Assembly (NCBI RefSeq): GCF_002884495.1
Contig: NZ_KZ614145.1
Coordinates: forward strand, 496,001 to 560,000
Direction: 5' to 3'
Length of the DNA: 64,000 nt
From: Rummeliibacillus pycnus
GTDB taxonomy: Bacteria; Bacillota; Bacilli; Bacillales_A; Planococcaceae
The notes beneath the pieces are model-generated. The model saw nothing but the letters and a program-made list of their open reading frames with translations. It had not been told where the DNA came from and did no database searches. Shown here piece after piece: positions 25,029-33,292 of this stretch (the first letter of the stretch is position 1; every line of letters begins with the position of its first letter). The position numbers were made by a program, and so were the translations under genes.

Positions 25029-26274
25029 CATGAACCTCCTCTTGTTCAATAACTCGAATATGAGGTTTAATTGTTTCCTCTATATTGTTTGAGGTGATCA
25101 TAGGAGTTTGAACAATCTCTCGTTTATCAGCTGCTTGATAAATAGCTCTACCTCTAATTTGTGGAAGGAGTTCAGCTCCAGTTTCATCAAGCACCACACG
25201 ACTAGCAATTTGCGATTGAACTCTAAATGAAAGTTTTGCATCTGAATTTTGTTTAACCTGCCTTGGGATTACATCTCCAGTTGGATATTGTGTAGCTACA
25301 ATTAATCTAAAACCTAATCCGGCACCAATACGCGATATTTGCGACATGATTCTTTGACATTCTTGTTTAAGTTTCTTTTCGTCTGATGTAACAGCTTCAC
25401 TAGGATTAAGTTCTCCTACTTCATCCACAATGATAAAATAACGTTCTTTTATTCCAGCTTGTTGCACATTCTTCTTACCTTTTGCTTTGATTTTTTGTTG
25501 TATATCTATCATACGTTCATAAGCAATTTTTAACGTTTCAAGAGCTTCCTCTGGCTCATATGCAATCGATTCAGTTTGCTTAATACATTCATAATCGCAA
25601 AGTTCCACACCACCTTTTAAATCAATGAGAAACAATTTCAAATTATCTGGTTCACTCTGCAATAAGCTGTTGATAATACAATTAATAAAATTACTTTTTC
25701 CGTATCGTGTAGCCCCTCCTAAAGTTAAATGAGGGATTTTTTCAAAGTCATGATATTTTAAAGCGTTTTTATCACGAATTATACCCACTAGTACTTTCCA
25801 TTGTGTTCCTGGCTGATAAGGTATCTGTTTTGGCAAAGGCTCATTGTAAACTCGAACAATTAATAAACCGTCAAAGTCCAATTCAATTTCTTTTGATTCA
25901 GCTAGTTTTTTCTTCCAAAGTGATCTAAGTGAGTTTACAACCCCATCATTAAAATTAAGTGAGTTTAAATCATTGAATGTGATTCGCTTACTTCTGTTTT
26001 TTAATCCATCTGCAATAGCATTTTGCTTAGAAAGGTAATCATCAAAACTTCTTCCTAAAGGAATTCGATACTTATACTCCCATCCCCAATCATGTTGCTT
26101 TTTTGAGACAAGTTGAGTAGTTAAAGTGTCTTTCCCATCCTTCACATTTAAACCGCTCAAAGAAATAATCCGTTGAATTTTTCCACTATCGTTTTCAGTT
26201 AAATTTTGTTTCTTCAAAAAAGCTTTTAACGCAATTCCACCAAATAAAGTTGTTGTTACAAATTCAAAGATCAT
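24961..26274 (-). CDS. TcpA/FtsK-SpoIIIE-type DNA translocase or coupling protein
   Basis: A 437-aa protein. A short hydrophobic N-terminus is followed by the FtsK/SpoIIIE ATPase: Walker A GGATRYGKSNF (about 186-196), LFLIDLKGGVE, Walker B YFIIVDEVGELNP (about 279-291), a sensor region RLIVATQYPTGDVIPRQVKQN, and LDETGAELLPQIRGRAIY. In Gram-positive elements such proteins are coupling ATPases or, in the Streptomyces type, act alone on double-stranded DNA. AAAGGAGATG precedes the ATG. It leads a leftward operon. Confidence 0.85.
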   Translation of the reverse strand: MIFEFVTTTLFGGIALKAFLKKQNLTENDSGKIQRIISLSGLNVKDGKDTLTTQLVSKKQHDWGWEYKYRIPLGRSFDDYLSKQNAIADGLKNRSKRITFNDLNSLNFNDGVVNSLRSLWKKKLAESKEIELDFDGLLIVRVYNEPLPKQIPYQPGTQWKVLVGIIRDKNALKYHDFEKIPHLTLGGATRYGKSNFINCIINSLLQSEPDNLKLFLIDLKGGVELCDYECIKQTESIAYEPEEALETLKIAYERMIDIQQKIKAKGKKNVQQAGIKERYFIIVDEVGELNPSEAVTSDEKKLKQECQRIMSQISRIGAGLGFRLIVATQYPTGDVIPRQVKQNSDAKLSFRVQSQIASRVVLDETGAELLPQIRGRAIYQAADKREIVQTPMITSNNIEETIKPHIRVIEQEEVHDVIKNETVITKARIDTVTFEEV

Positions 26275-26554
26275 TCAACATCTCCTTTCAAATGATTTAC
26301 GCCACGGTTGATATCTTACAAAGTAAGAGTTGCAGCAAATGGGAATGTCTAAAAATGATGATGAAGTATTGAAAATAAAGGATTTTTAATATGCCCAGTA
26401 GAAGTAGTCGGGGAGCATTTGCATAGGTAGTAGAGTGAGTAGATGGGTGGGTAGTTGCCTTGGTAGTATTAATGTATTGCACTTAACGTAAGAAAATATC
26501 TTGTCCAATAAAAAAATGTTGCATTTAAGATAAAAATAAGAGGGGAGAATGTGG
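26275..26554. promoter_or_regulatory. Divergent control region with G/T-rich tract
   Basis: 280 bp between the leftward TcpA-like operon and the rightward XRE gene. From about 26398 to 26470 the + strand is built from repeated GTAG/GGTAG/GGGTG words and stands out from the AT-rich surroundings. This is a likely site for regulator binding or for an origin or transfer site. Confidence 0.4.
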
Positions 26555-26773
26555 ATGAACAATCGGGAAATCAATATAAAATTGTACCAGCTATTAATTG
26601 AACATAAAATGACGTATCAAGATCTCGCAGATAAAACAGGATTGTCCACTCGTACAATTTCTACCTTAGTAAATAATAAAATGGAACGAATACCGAAATC
26701 AGCATTAACAAAAATTGCGGATGTATTTGAATTAGATGATATACGTGATCTAATCAACTTCAAAAATGAATAA
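26555..26773 (+). CDS. XRE-family HTH regulator
   Basis: A 72-aa protein made of a single Cro/C1-type HTH (MTYQDLADKTGLSTRTISTLVNNK). The ATG at 26555 is 7 bases after AGGGGAG; the in-frame ATG at 26549 is too close. It is divergent from the TcpA-like operon and is its probable repressor or switch. The following 237 bp hold only decayed coding fragments. Confidence 0.85.
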   Translation: MNNREINIKLYQLLIEHKMTYQDLADKTGLSTRTISTLVNNKMERIPKSALTKIADVFELDDIRDLINFKNE

Positions 26774-27010
26774 CTTGTAAAAAGAGCATTCTAGAGCATT
26801 CTTCTATAAAGAGAAAATTTGAATAATTGTTTGGAATAAGCTAGAGAATTACTTGATAAAATATATGGCGATATGAAGATAAGCGATTAGATTATGCTTT
26901 TGATGTATATAAGGTTGTAAAAGATGCTTTAGATGCATAGATAAAAAGGTATTTAACGATGAAAAAAGAATATGTTATTTGGAAAATAATCACTTAAAGG
27001 GGAAATTTGA

Positions 27011-27469
27011 ATGGATAATAGGTTCAATGTTTTCGTAAATGATAATGCAGATTACTATGAGAGAAAATGGAGAAAAAAATATAGTTGGAACTGGGCTGCA
27101 TTTTTCTTAGGTTATTTTTGGCTTGGATATAGAAGGATGTATCGAGTTTTGTTGTCAATTGTAGTAATTCAAATGGTAATTGGATTACTATTTTCACAAG
27201 CAAATAGTGATGCTTATGATAATATCATAAGATTTATAACTTTTATTACAGGGATATTCTTGGGGGTATATGGAAATAAATTATATAAAAATAAAGCTGA
27301 AAAAACGATTGTACATGTTGGAAATTTTAAATTAAATGAACAAGATGAGCTTAGAGAAATCGAGCAACGCGGAGGGACTAGTATTGGTGGAATATTCTTA
27401 GCTATAGGAATAATGTTCGCTTCAGCGATAATTGAAGTTATGATTATTGCTTCTATTTTGAACTTATAG
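27011..27469 (+). CDS. DUF2628 membrane protein
   Basis: A 152-aa protein. YSWNWAAFFLGYFWLGYRRMY is the DUF2628 signature. Three or four membrane helices follow, the last at the C-terminus (GIFLAIGIMFASAIIEVMIIASIL). AAAGGGGAA precedes the ATG. Function of the family is unknown. Confidence 0.75.
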   Translation: MDNRFNVFVNDNADYYERKWRKKYSWNWAAFFLGYFWLGYRRMYRVLLSIVVIQMVIGLLFSQANSDAYDNIIRFITFITGIFLGVYGNKLYKNKAEKTIVHVGNFKLNEQDELREIEQRGGTSIGGIFLAIGIMFASAIIEVMIIASILNL

Positions 27470-27631
27470 ATGGATTGTTTCAATTTAAAAATGTGGAGTT
27501 ATGGTGGTTGATTTAAGAGTGCAAAATAGACTAAGTTAGATTTATGGTGCGTATGACCAATGGCATGAAAAGCCTAATCGCAAAAATACTTGAATTAACA
27601 GTCGGTTTCAAAAAAGAATAGCTTGTACATA

Positions 27632-27670
27632 AAAAAGACCGTTCTTCCACAATTGGATAGAGCGGTTTTT
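27632..27670 (+). terminator. Terminator (possibly bidirectional)
   Basis: AAAGACCGTTCT and AGAGCGGTTTTT form a stem with A and T runs on its two sides. The rest of 27470-27918 is AT-rich without a recognisable gene. Confidence 0.7.
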
Positions 27671-27918
27671 AACTGTCATTTTCCTACCTGATTAATAAGT
27701 AAAATCTGCTTGAACTTGAAATATTCTTAAGGACATGCCCTACTAAGAAGTATTATTTAAGAAAATTGTTTTTTTTATATCAGATTTTCAAGCGTACTTA
27801 CTTAAAGAGTTATAAAATATCTTAATTAAATATTTTAATTTTCTATATATGTATTATTTGTAATAAATTCAACATATAGTTAAAAATAACTACTATGTTT
27901 AGAAGGAGATGAATTCGT

Positions 27919-28539
27919 ATTCAACAATTTAAGTCATTATATTTTTTGTTATCCATTCTATCATTATCATTGTTCTTATTTGCTTGTAATTCAGAAGGTC
28001 TTGAAGATGATACTATTCCAGTGTCAAAAGATAGTACATCTCAAGATTCACAGGGTTCAAATCAATCCTTAGATGACACTACAACTGAATCAAATAAAGA
28101 CTTAACAAACTATCCAGAGGGGGTTCAAAGTGGTACAATCTCACCTGAATTTTATGATGAGGTAGCAAAGTTTGTAGAAACTGAGCTTGGTGATTACTCT
28201 AAACAAATTGCTGAGGAAATGGATAAATATAAAAATAACTCAGCTTATTTCTCAGATCAAAAGGAAAAGGATTATTTATATCAATTAGCAAACAAAGCAA
28301 ATAACAATCTTTTAACTATCTATTTTCATCCTAAATCAACAGAAGATAAAATGCTTTATGATGCACTAATGGAATACAGAAGTAGTAGAACAAAAGCATA
28401 TGAGAAATTAAAACAATTTGCAGAAGGTAAAGACAACGCAGGAATAGCTTTATATAAATTGGAATCACGAACTACTTACGAGAAGCTAAATGAAGTTACT
28501 AAACTAATTATGGAATTTAAACTGAATGATTTGAAATAG
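27919..28539 (+). CDS. Lipoprotein, unknown
   Basis: About 206 aa. The lipobox is LFLFAC. The first standard start in frame (TTG, 27946) would cut the signal peptide in half. AAGGAG at 27903-27908 points to ATT at 27913 or 27919, giving QQFKSLYFLLSILSLSLFLFAC, a proper signal. The mature protein begins acidic and Ser/Asp/Thr-rich and then becomes helical with Lys/Glu. No family recognised. Confidence 0.6.
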   Translation: MQQFKSLYFLLSILSLSLFLFACNSEGLEDDTIPVSKDSTSQDSQGSNQSLDDTTTESNKDLTNYPEGVQSGTISPEFYDEVAKFVETELGDYSKQIAEEMDKYKNNSAYFSDQKEKDYLYQLANKANNNLLTIYFHPKSTEDKMLYDALMEYRSSRTKAYEKLKQFAEGKDNAGIALYKLESRTTYEKLNEVTKLIMEFKLNDLK

Positions 28540-28650
28540 TTTTTGTTGAAAATTGATTTTTGCGGATAATCAAATAATTAAAACTATGGTGGGCAAAATT
28601 GATAAAGATAAAAATAAGATTGTATTACGTATAAATGGAGGAGTTTATAA

Positions 28651-28989
28651 ATGAATAATATTGAACAACAAAGAAATGAGAATAGTAACAATAATCATGG
28701 CTCCCAATCTAGTGATAATGAAGCAAAATATAATTGGGGAATTGGGTCGGGAATTTTAGGATTGATGATTTCATTAGGGATGGGTTTTTATAAAATGTTC
28801 GTTTATACAAATAACAATGATGAAGATTCATATATAAGTGATGCTACTGATAGTGTAAATGCTTATGTAGGTGGTGATGCATACAATTATATTATTAATG
28901 CTTCATATTCAACAGGATATTTTATACTAGCATTAGTTAGTATGGTTTTTCTTTGTACAATGCTAATTCTAAAACGATTAGATAAATAA
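28651..28989 (+). CDS. Small membrane protein
   Basis: A 112-aa protein with an Asn/Ser-rich N-terminus, helices at about 30-48 and 87-106 and an acidic loop between them. ATGGAGG precedes the ATG. Last intact gene of the element; no family recognised. The 200 bp after it hold the right-end arm site. Confidence 0.55.
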   Translation: MNNIEQQRNENSNNNHGSQSSDNEAKYNWGIGSGILGLMISLGMGFYKMFVYTNNNDEDSYISDATDSVNAYVGGDAYNYIINASYSTGYFILALVSMVFLCTMLILKRLDK

Positions 28990-29134
28990 ATAATATTTTA
29001 TTGATTGAGAAACCTATTTAGTTAATCTATTTTAAGTAGTAATTTATATTAAAAGTTTGCTTTTAAAAAGCTTATTTGGTAATATACTTGCATAAGTATG
29101 GAACTAGTGACTAACCAACCATACAACATATAAC

Positions 29135-29148
29135 CAATAAACTTATCA
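29135..29148 (-). promoter_or_regulatory. Probable recombinase arm site at the right end
   Basis: CAATAAACTTATCA is the exact reverse complement of TGATAAGTTTATTG at 6521-6534, and ACCAATAAA (29133-29141) repeats the motif seen twice at the left end. It lies 40-55 bp inside the right spo0A copy. Confidence 0.55.
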
Positions 29149-29189
29149 ATTTTAAAGTTATTTTAAGCCATTTTATTAGGTCAACTTAT

Positions 29190-29471
29190 TTCCTCCGTGA
29201 GGCGATTCAAATGGTCTATTTGGACGTAGAACTGCTTGGATCAATCACAAAGGTGTTATACCCAGACATTGCAAAAAAATTCGATACAACGCCTTCTAGA
29301 GTGGAACGTGCGATTCGCCATGCCATCGAAGTCGCATGGAACCGTGGAAACTATGAATCTATCTCGAAAATGTTTGGCTACACAGTCCATCATCTAAAAT
29401 CAAAACCAACAAATTCTGAGTTCATCGCCATGATTGCTGATAAGATTCGTATTGAAATGGTTGCGGTTTAA
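29190..29471 (+). pseudogene. Displaced 3' end of spo0A (attR)
   Basis: 94 codons including the stop, in frame, matching the Spo0A effector domain from [15 protein letters not shown] through [19 protein letters not shown] to EMVAV. It lacks the receiver domain and any promoter or ribosome-binding site, so it should be silent. Most likely this is the original host 3' end pushed away by the insertion, or a hybrid attR. Homology to spo0A starts abruptly at 29190. Confidence 0.88.
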
Positions 29472-29610
29472 GCTTGATTTAACGCGGTTTTTCACGTAGG
29501 CTTCACGCACTTATACCCGATAAACTTATTATATATAGCAATAAATACAATATTATCGTATACGCTTAATTTTACAATTTATCTGTTGTAGGAGGAGGCG
29601 TTTTTTTATT

Positions 29611-29714
29611 GTGAAAATGACTGATTTTGAATCAGATATTGACATGAACAGACGGTTAGATTATTTGCACGCTATATGGAAGAAAAGTACGAAATTACGG
29701 ATTCCAAGAAAGTA
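29611..29714 (+). pseudogene. Remnant of a spo0A-site integrase
   Basis: After a strong GGAGGAGG, GTG AAA ATG ACT GAT TTT GAA TCA GAT starts like the intact integrase (MRSEFDLQLD). An internal deletion with a frameshift then joins it to QTVRLFARYMEEKYEITDSK, which aligns with QTLKLFQYYLRNELGITDAA of the integrase at 6574. The rest is missing. It occupies the same place relative to the second spo0A end as the intact integrase does to the first, so an older element sat here. Confidence 0.7.
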
Positions 29715-29941
29715 GGAGTATTTTCTTCGGGTTGTAGGTAGTTTCCCTTTATGATAACGCTATGTTTTTTTTGTTTTAATTCCTTTTTTCTTAGCATTAT
29801 TATATAGCTGAGCTTCTGTTTTTTCTTTTTCTGAGGTTTTGGTTTCGACTTTGGTTTAAAGATTGGAAATAGTCCTTTTACCTCTGCACTAGTATTATTA
29901 ATAGTAAGAGAAAGAGAGAGCATTTCCTTTTCTTTTTTATG

Positions 29942-30226
29942 TACGGGGGCACAGATGTTAAAAAGATTGCTAATGCAATTATTCATCCAAGGACCTTTAT
30001 AAAGAGGGGAAATTAAATACAAGAAGGTTACTATGGGAAAAGTGGTAAAGCTGATGCAGACATACATTATACAAATCACGGTAACCCTAAAAAGCATCCT
30101 AAAGTACCTCATCGACATAAATGGGGATATGATTCTAAATGGAAATGGGCACCTGGTAAGGGATACTTAAAACAATTAAAGGAAAGAGGTGAAAAAAGTG
30201 AACGAAAAAGAGTGGAAAGAATTTAA
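29942..30226 (+). pseudogene. C-terminal remnant of a polymorphic-toxin-like protein
   Basis: One frame, interrupted by an in-frame TAA at 30014-30016, reads YGGTDVKKIANAIIHP, then GYYGKSGKADADIHYTNHGN, PKKHPKVPHRHKWG and WKWAPGKGY. This His/Pro/Gly-rich ending is typical of the C-terminal toxin domains of Bacillus polymorphic toxins. The body of the toxin is missing. The frame ends inside the next gene, the usual toxin-immunity arrangement. The 230 bp before it (29715-29941) are low-complexity and broken in all frames. Confidence 0.55.
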
Positions 30227-30440
30227 AAAAGGAATAGTAGATGAAGAACAAGAATTAAACTTTTTTTATAAATCTGAAGAATGGTGGATAAGCCGACTAT
30301 ATGGAGAAGAAAAAAGTTATTTATTAACACGTTCTAAAGATTCACATACGCAAGAATTTCGAACAGCAGATGAATTATTTGCGAATGGGATTATTAATGG
30401 AAAAAAATTTATTGAAAGAGTACCTGATTTAGAATGGTGA
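30198..30440 (+). CDS. Probable immunity protein
   Basis: An 80-aa small acidic protein with aromatic residues (FFYKSEEWWISRLYGEEKSY). The GTG at 30198 follows GGAAAGAGG; GTG at 30189 overlaps it. Size, charge and overlap with the toxin remnant suggest an immunity gene that outlived its toxin. Assigned from context only. Confidence 0.5.
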   Translation: MNEKEWKEFKKGIVDEEQELNFFYKSEEWWISRLYGEEKSYLLTRSKDSHTQEFRTADELFANGIINGKKFIERVPDLEW

Positions 30441-30609
30441 TTAATATAATACTAGATATAATCAAAAAGAAGTAATATACTAGTTTGGATAAATTCTAGT
30501 TACTGCCTTGCGGTAAGACTTAGATGGATGATACTACACTGGATTAATCTTAGAATATGTAGTACCGTTCATCTTTTCTATTTTTATATAGCGAGGAGAG
30601 GATAAATAA

Positions 30610-30750
30610 ATAAAGAGAAGAAACGATAGAGTAGAACAAAACGTGTTTAATTTAATGATGTCTAAAGCAAAAAATGATAGAGAAAAAGAAGGCTTTGAAC
30701 AGATGATTCGTAAGATGTTATGCTTACGAAAATACGAGAGATTAGATTGA
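30610..30750 (+). CDS. Small basic ORF, uncertain
   Basis: 46 codons (KRRNDRVEQNVFNLMMSKAK, then EKEGFEQMIRKMLCLRKYERLD) following GAGGAGAGG, but the first codon available is ATA after a stop. Either a non-standard start or a decayed gene. Confidence 0.3.
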   Translation: MKRRNDRVEQNVFNLMMSKAKNDREKEGFEQMIRKMLCLRKYERLD

Positions 30751-30843
30751 CAAATATTTAATGTTCCAAAAATTGTTACGCCTATTAAATATATAATGTA
30801 GTACAATAGTTTTGAGTCACGACATAGACTCGGTCTGTTCAAA

Positions 30844-30878
30844 AGGGGAGGTCAATTTATTTTGACCTTCTCTTTTTT
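30844..30878 (+). terminator. Terminator
   Basis: AGGGGAGGTCAA and TTGACCTTCTCT pair across a 6-nt loop, followed by TTTTT. Confidence 0.8.
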
Positions 30879-30951
30879 ATATCGTTTTCTGGAAAATAAT
30901 TTATTTTAATGTAATATATAACCGAAAAATTATTTAATAGGAGGTGGACGT

Positions 30952-31020
30952 ATGAAAGATAGTGAGAAGATAATCTATTGTTACAACTGTCAGTCACATA
31001 CTATCTATTGTAATGTTTAA
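30952..31020 (+). CDS. 22-residue Cys-containing peptide
   Basis: MKDSEKIIYCYNCQSHTIYC is followed by NV and a stop. A strong AGGAGGTGG site stands 5 bases before the ATG, unusually good for a random frame. C-x2-C plus a third Cys suggests a metal-binding fragment. It may be a real small protein or the beginning of a lost zinc-ribbon protein. Confidence 0.35.
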   Translation: MKDSEKIIYCYNCQSHTIYCNV

Positions 31021-31070
31021 GTAAGGTATTTGATTATACTTTTAAAATGAATGTTGTTTTAATAATTAAA

Positions 31071-31107
31071 AAAAGCTCATATAAAGTAAAATAACTTTTA
31101 TGAGCTT
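31071..31107 (-). terminator. Terminator for the SH3b gene
   Basis: AAGCTCATA and TATGAGCTT pair; on the minus strand TTTTTTTAATT follows. Confidence 0.75.
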
Positions 31108-31132
31108 AAAAATATGTCACAATGGATTTTAA

Positions 31133-31867
31133 TCACCAAGAAGTATTATATACTTTCCATCTTGATTTTGAATTTGCTTTAGATAGATAAATCTTTTGCT
31201 CAACATTTGCATACATTGCATCAGAGTATTTTTGTGCAACTAGTAAATATTCTTTACCATTCTTTTCATAGTAGGTAATTCTAGGATTTCCAGCGTTATA
31301 CTCAATCTGTTTTTTCTTATCCCAAGTAATTCCGTACATGATAACATATGCTGGAAAATCTGTTGCATTCCATCCGTATAATGCATTTCCATATTTGTCT
31401 TTTTCATATGTAACAAGGTCATATTTATAAAATTTATTAATTAAGGAGTCTGTAAATCCTGCAGATAAAATAGAATGAATTTGTTTTTTTGTATAAGTTT
31501 TAGTAAGACTATTTTGTATTTTAATAACTCTATCGATAATTTTCTTTGCAGTATGTTGTGACATCTTTTTATAGTATCTTAAATATTCATTGGAAACATA
31601 GCGTTTTTTGTTATTAAAATTAATCTTAGCCCAGCCATTTTTTGTGACTGAATAAACTGTTACTTTAGACTTGTTTTTTAATGAACCAACAATCTTATTT
31701 GTTTTACTTGCTCCACTTCTTACATTTAAAACTACTCCCGAAGGAATGTCTACATAAGCAACTTTCGTACTAGCAGCTTGAACATTTGAAGTCGATGTGA
31801 ATGAAAAAATAATTGGAATTACTAGAATGATGGCTAATAAACTTTTGATTACCTTATTCTTTATCAT
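31133..31867 (-). CDS. Secreted protein with bacterial SH3 (SH3b) domain
   Basis: A 244-aa protein. Signal peptide (KVIKSLLAIILVIPIIFSFTSTSNVQAAS), then an SH3b domain at about 37-98 (VLNVRSGASKTNKIVGSLKNKSKVTVYSV, WAKINF, YVSNEYL), which usually binds cell wall. The C-terminal 140 residues are unknown, with aromatic-rich segments. AAAGGAGGAAAAT precedes the ATG. Confidence 0.75.
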   Translation of the reverse strand: MIKNKVIKSLLAIILVIPIIFSFTSTSNVQAASTKVAYVDIPSGVVLNVRSGASKTNKIVGSLKNKSKVTVYSVTKNGWAKINFNNKKRYVSNEYLRYYKKMSQHTAKKIIDRVIKIQNSLTKTYTKKQIHSILSAGFTDSLINKFYKYDLVTYEKDKYGNALYGWNATDFPAYVIMYGITWDKKKQIEYNAGNPRITYYEKNGKEYLLVAQKYSDAMYANVEQKIYLSKANSKSRWKVYNTSW

Positions 31868-32020
31868 TATTTTCCTCCTTTATATTTATGGTACAATAAT
31901 ATCATTAGGATGAAATTTTTGTAAATATATAATTACATAGGACTATCGAAAATTATAAGTATAATTATCTATTAACTTTTAGTGTAAAAGTTATGTCTAG
32001 GTGTTACCTTGCCTTTTGAA

Positions 32021-32130
32021 TTTAGCATTATATTTTTGAATAGGGGATACAATTCCATAAGTTTGATCTTAGCGGATTAAATTAACTGGTTCCACATACA
32101 CTCATATAATGTTCTTATGGAAATTTACTT
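32021..32130. repeat. Imperfect repeat shared with 17851-17970
   Basis: It begins TTTAGCATTATATTTTTG and keeps scattered matches to the copy inside the element. The minus strand carries broken codons (VYVEPVNLIR) aligning with the end of the pseudogene at 17896. It lies in the 414-bp gap 31868-32281, where nothing else is recognised. Confidence 0.45.
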
Positions 32131-32281
32131 ATAAGAATGCTAAAAAGTAAGGGAATCTAAATTAATTCTTTCATTCTTACTATAATTAGTTTAATTTCAT
32201 ATTTTTAGTTTGAATGTAACGTGGTGAAATATTATTTAAATGTATCTATTGATGTGTTTAAAAGAAGGAGACGAATGTATT

Positions 32282-33148
32282 TTGAACGGAAGAACAATAC
32301 AAATTTTTTTGCCTTTTGGCTCTCCAAGAGGTATTAAAATAGCTGAAATAACAAATAGAACGGTACAAGCAATATATATTCCAAGAAATCAGTTAGAAGA
32401 TGCAAAAGAACGTTCAGAAGTAACCAATGTTGGGGTGTATTTTCTTTTCGGACAAGGAGAGGATGATGCATTGCCTAGAGTTTATATTGGGGAAGCAGAA
32501 AATTGTTTTGAACGACTTAAACAACATAATCGTGAAAAAGATTTTTGGGAGACAGCGATTGTCTTTGTTACTAATAATAATCAAAATCAGTTTACAAAGA
32601 CAGATGCAAAGTTTTTAGAACGCTTATCATTTGAAAAAGCTCAAGAAGTAAATCGTTACATACTGAATCAAACTGTACCGGCAAGCTCGTTTGTACCTGA
32701 ATGGAGACAGGCGGATTTATATGATATTTTTGAAACAATCAAAATACTGTTATCAACTCTTGGATATAGATTATTTGATGAAATGAGAAATACAAAAATT
32801 ACAGATGATCCTCAAATACAAAAAAATGAAATATTTTATTGTAAAGGTAAGGGACTTAAAGCAATTGGTGAGTATGGTGAAGAAGGTTTTGTTATTTATA
32901 AAGGTTCTCAAATGTCAAAGAATACTTCAAATAGTATTCACAATTACCTAATAACAACTAGAGAAGCATTAAAAAATGACAAAATTGTTGAAGAAGATGG
33001 CGAAGCATTTATTTTTATAAAAGACTATCCATTTAATTCACCAAGTCAGGCTGCAGCAATTATACTTGGTAGGAATGCTAACGGGTGGATTGAATGGAAA
33101 AATATTGATGGATATACTCTTGATCAACTTAAAAGAAAAGGAGTTTAA
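32282..33148 (+). CDS. GIY-YIG nuclease-like protein with C-terminal DUF4357
   Basis: About 288 aa. It opens with GRTIQIFLPFGSPRGIKIAEITNRTVQ, the usual beginning of this family. The GIY-YIG core follows (GVYFLFGQ, RVYIGEAENCFERLKQH), and DUF4357 ends the protein (SPSQAAAIILGRNANGWIEWK). The start is TTG at 32282 or ATT at 32279 after AAGGAG; the upstream ATG at 32240 precedes that site and is discarded. The family is common on accessory islands; function unproven. Confidence 0.8.
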   Translation: MNGRTIQIFLPFGSPRGIKIAEITNRTVQAIYIPRNQLEDAKERSEVTNVGVYFLFGQGEDDALPRVYIGEAENCFERLKQHNREKDFWETAIVFVTNNNQNQFTKTDAKFLERLSFEKAQEVNRYILNQTVPASSFVPEWRQADLYDIFETIKILLSTLGYRLFDEMRNTKITDDPQIQKNEIFYCKGKGLKAIGEYGEEGFVIYKGSQMSKNTSNSIHNYLITTREALKNDKIVEEDGEAFIFIKDYPFNSPSQAAAIILGRNANGWIEWKNIDGYTLDQLKRKGV

Positions 33149-33292
33149 TAATAAAGATACATGCTCTTATTGTCGAACGTTATATTTAGGCATAGTGTAT
33201 CCTAATCAGTTAAAATAATCCTTTTAAGTCCAAGCTACGTTAGTTAATTCATGATTAAGATATATACTACTTATAATATGAATAAATGTAGT

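Larger units (their letters stand above)
6110..29189 (+). mobile_element. Integrated element of about 23 kb at the 3' end of spo0A
   Basis: The element is bounded by two copies of the spo0A 3' end (282 bp, about 15 mismatches) in direct orientation. A tyrosine recombinase reads inward directly after the left copy. Cargo is typical of integrative elements: a second recombinase, helicase, FtsK/TcpA-like protein, replication-relaxation-like protein, XRE regulator, homing endonuclease, and many small AT-rich hypotheticals with decayed genes. No relaxase, VirB4 or peptidoglycan hydrolase was recognised, so it looks mobilizable or defective rather than a complete conjugative element. The exact crossover inside the duplicated tract cannot be fixed from one sequence. 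Confidence 0.85.

Noticed and set aside
26398-26470. G/T-rich tract as a proven transfer origin
   Set aside because: Only the position and composition suggest it; there is no recognised nick sequence, so it is kept as a candidate within another finding.
29672-30118. 148-codon ORF on the minus strand
   Set aside because: It lies over the integrase remnant and the toxin remnant, has low-complexity Lys/Pro runs and no ribosome-binding site; the + strand signals explain the DNA better.
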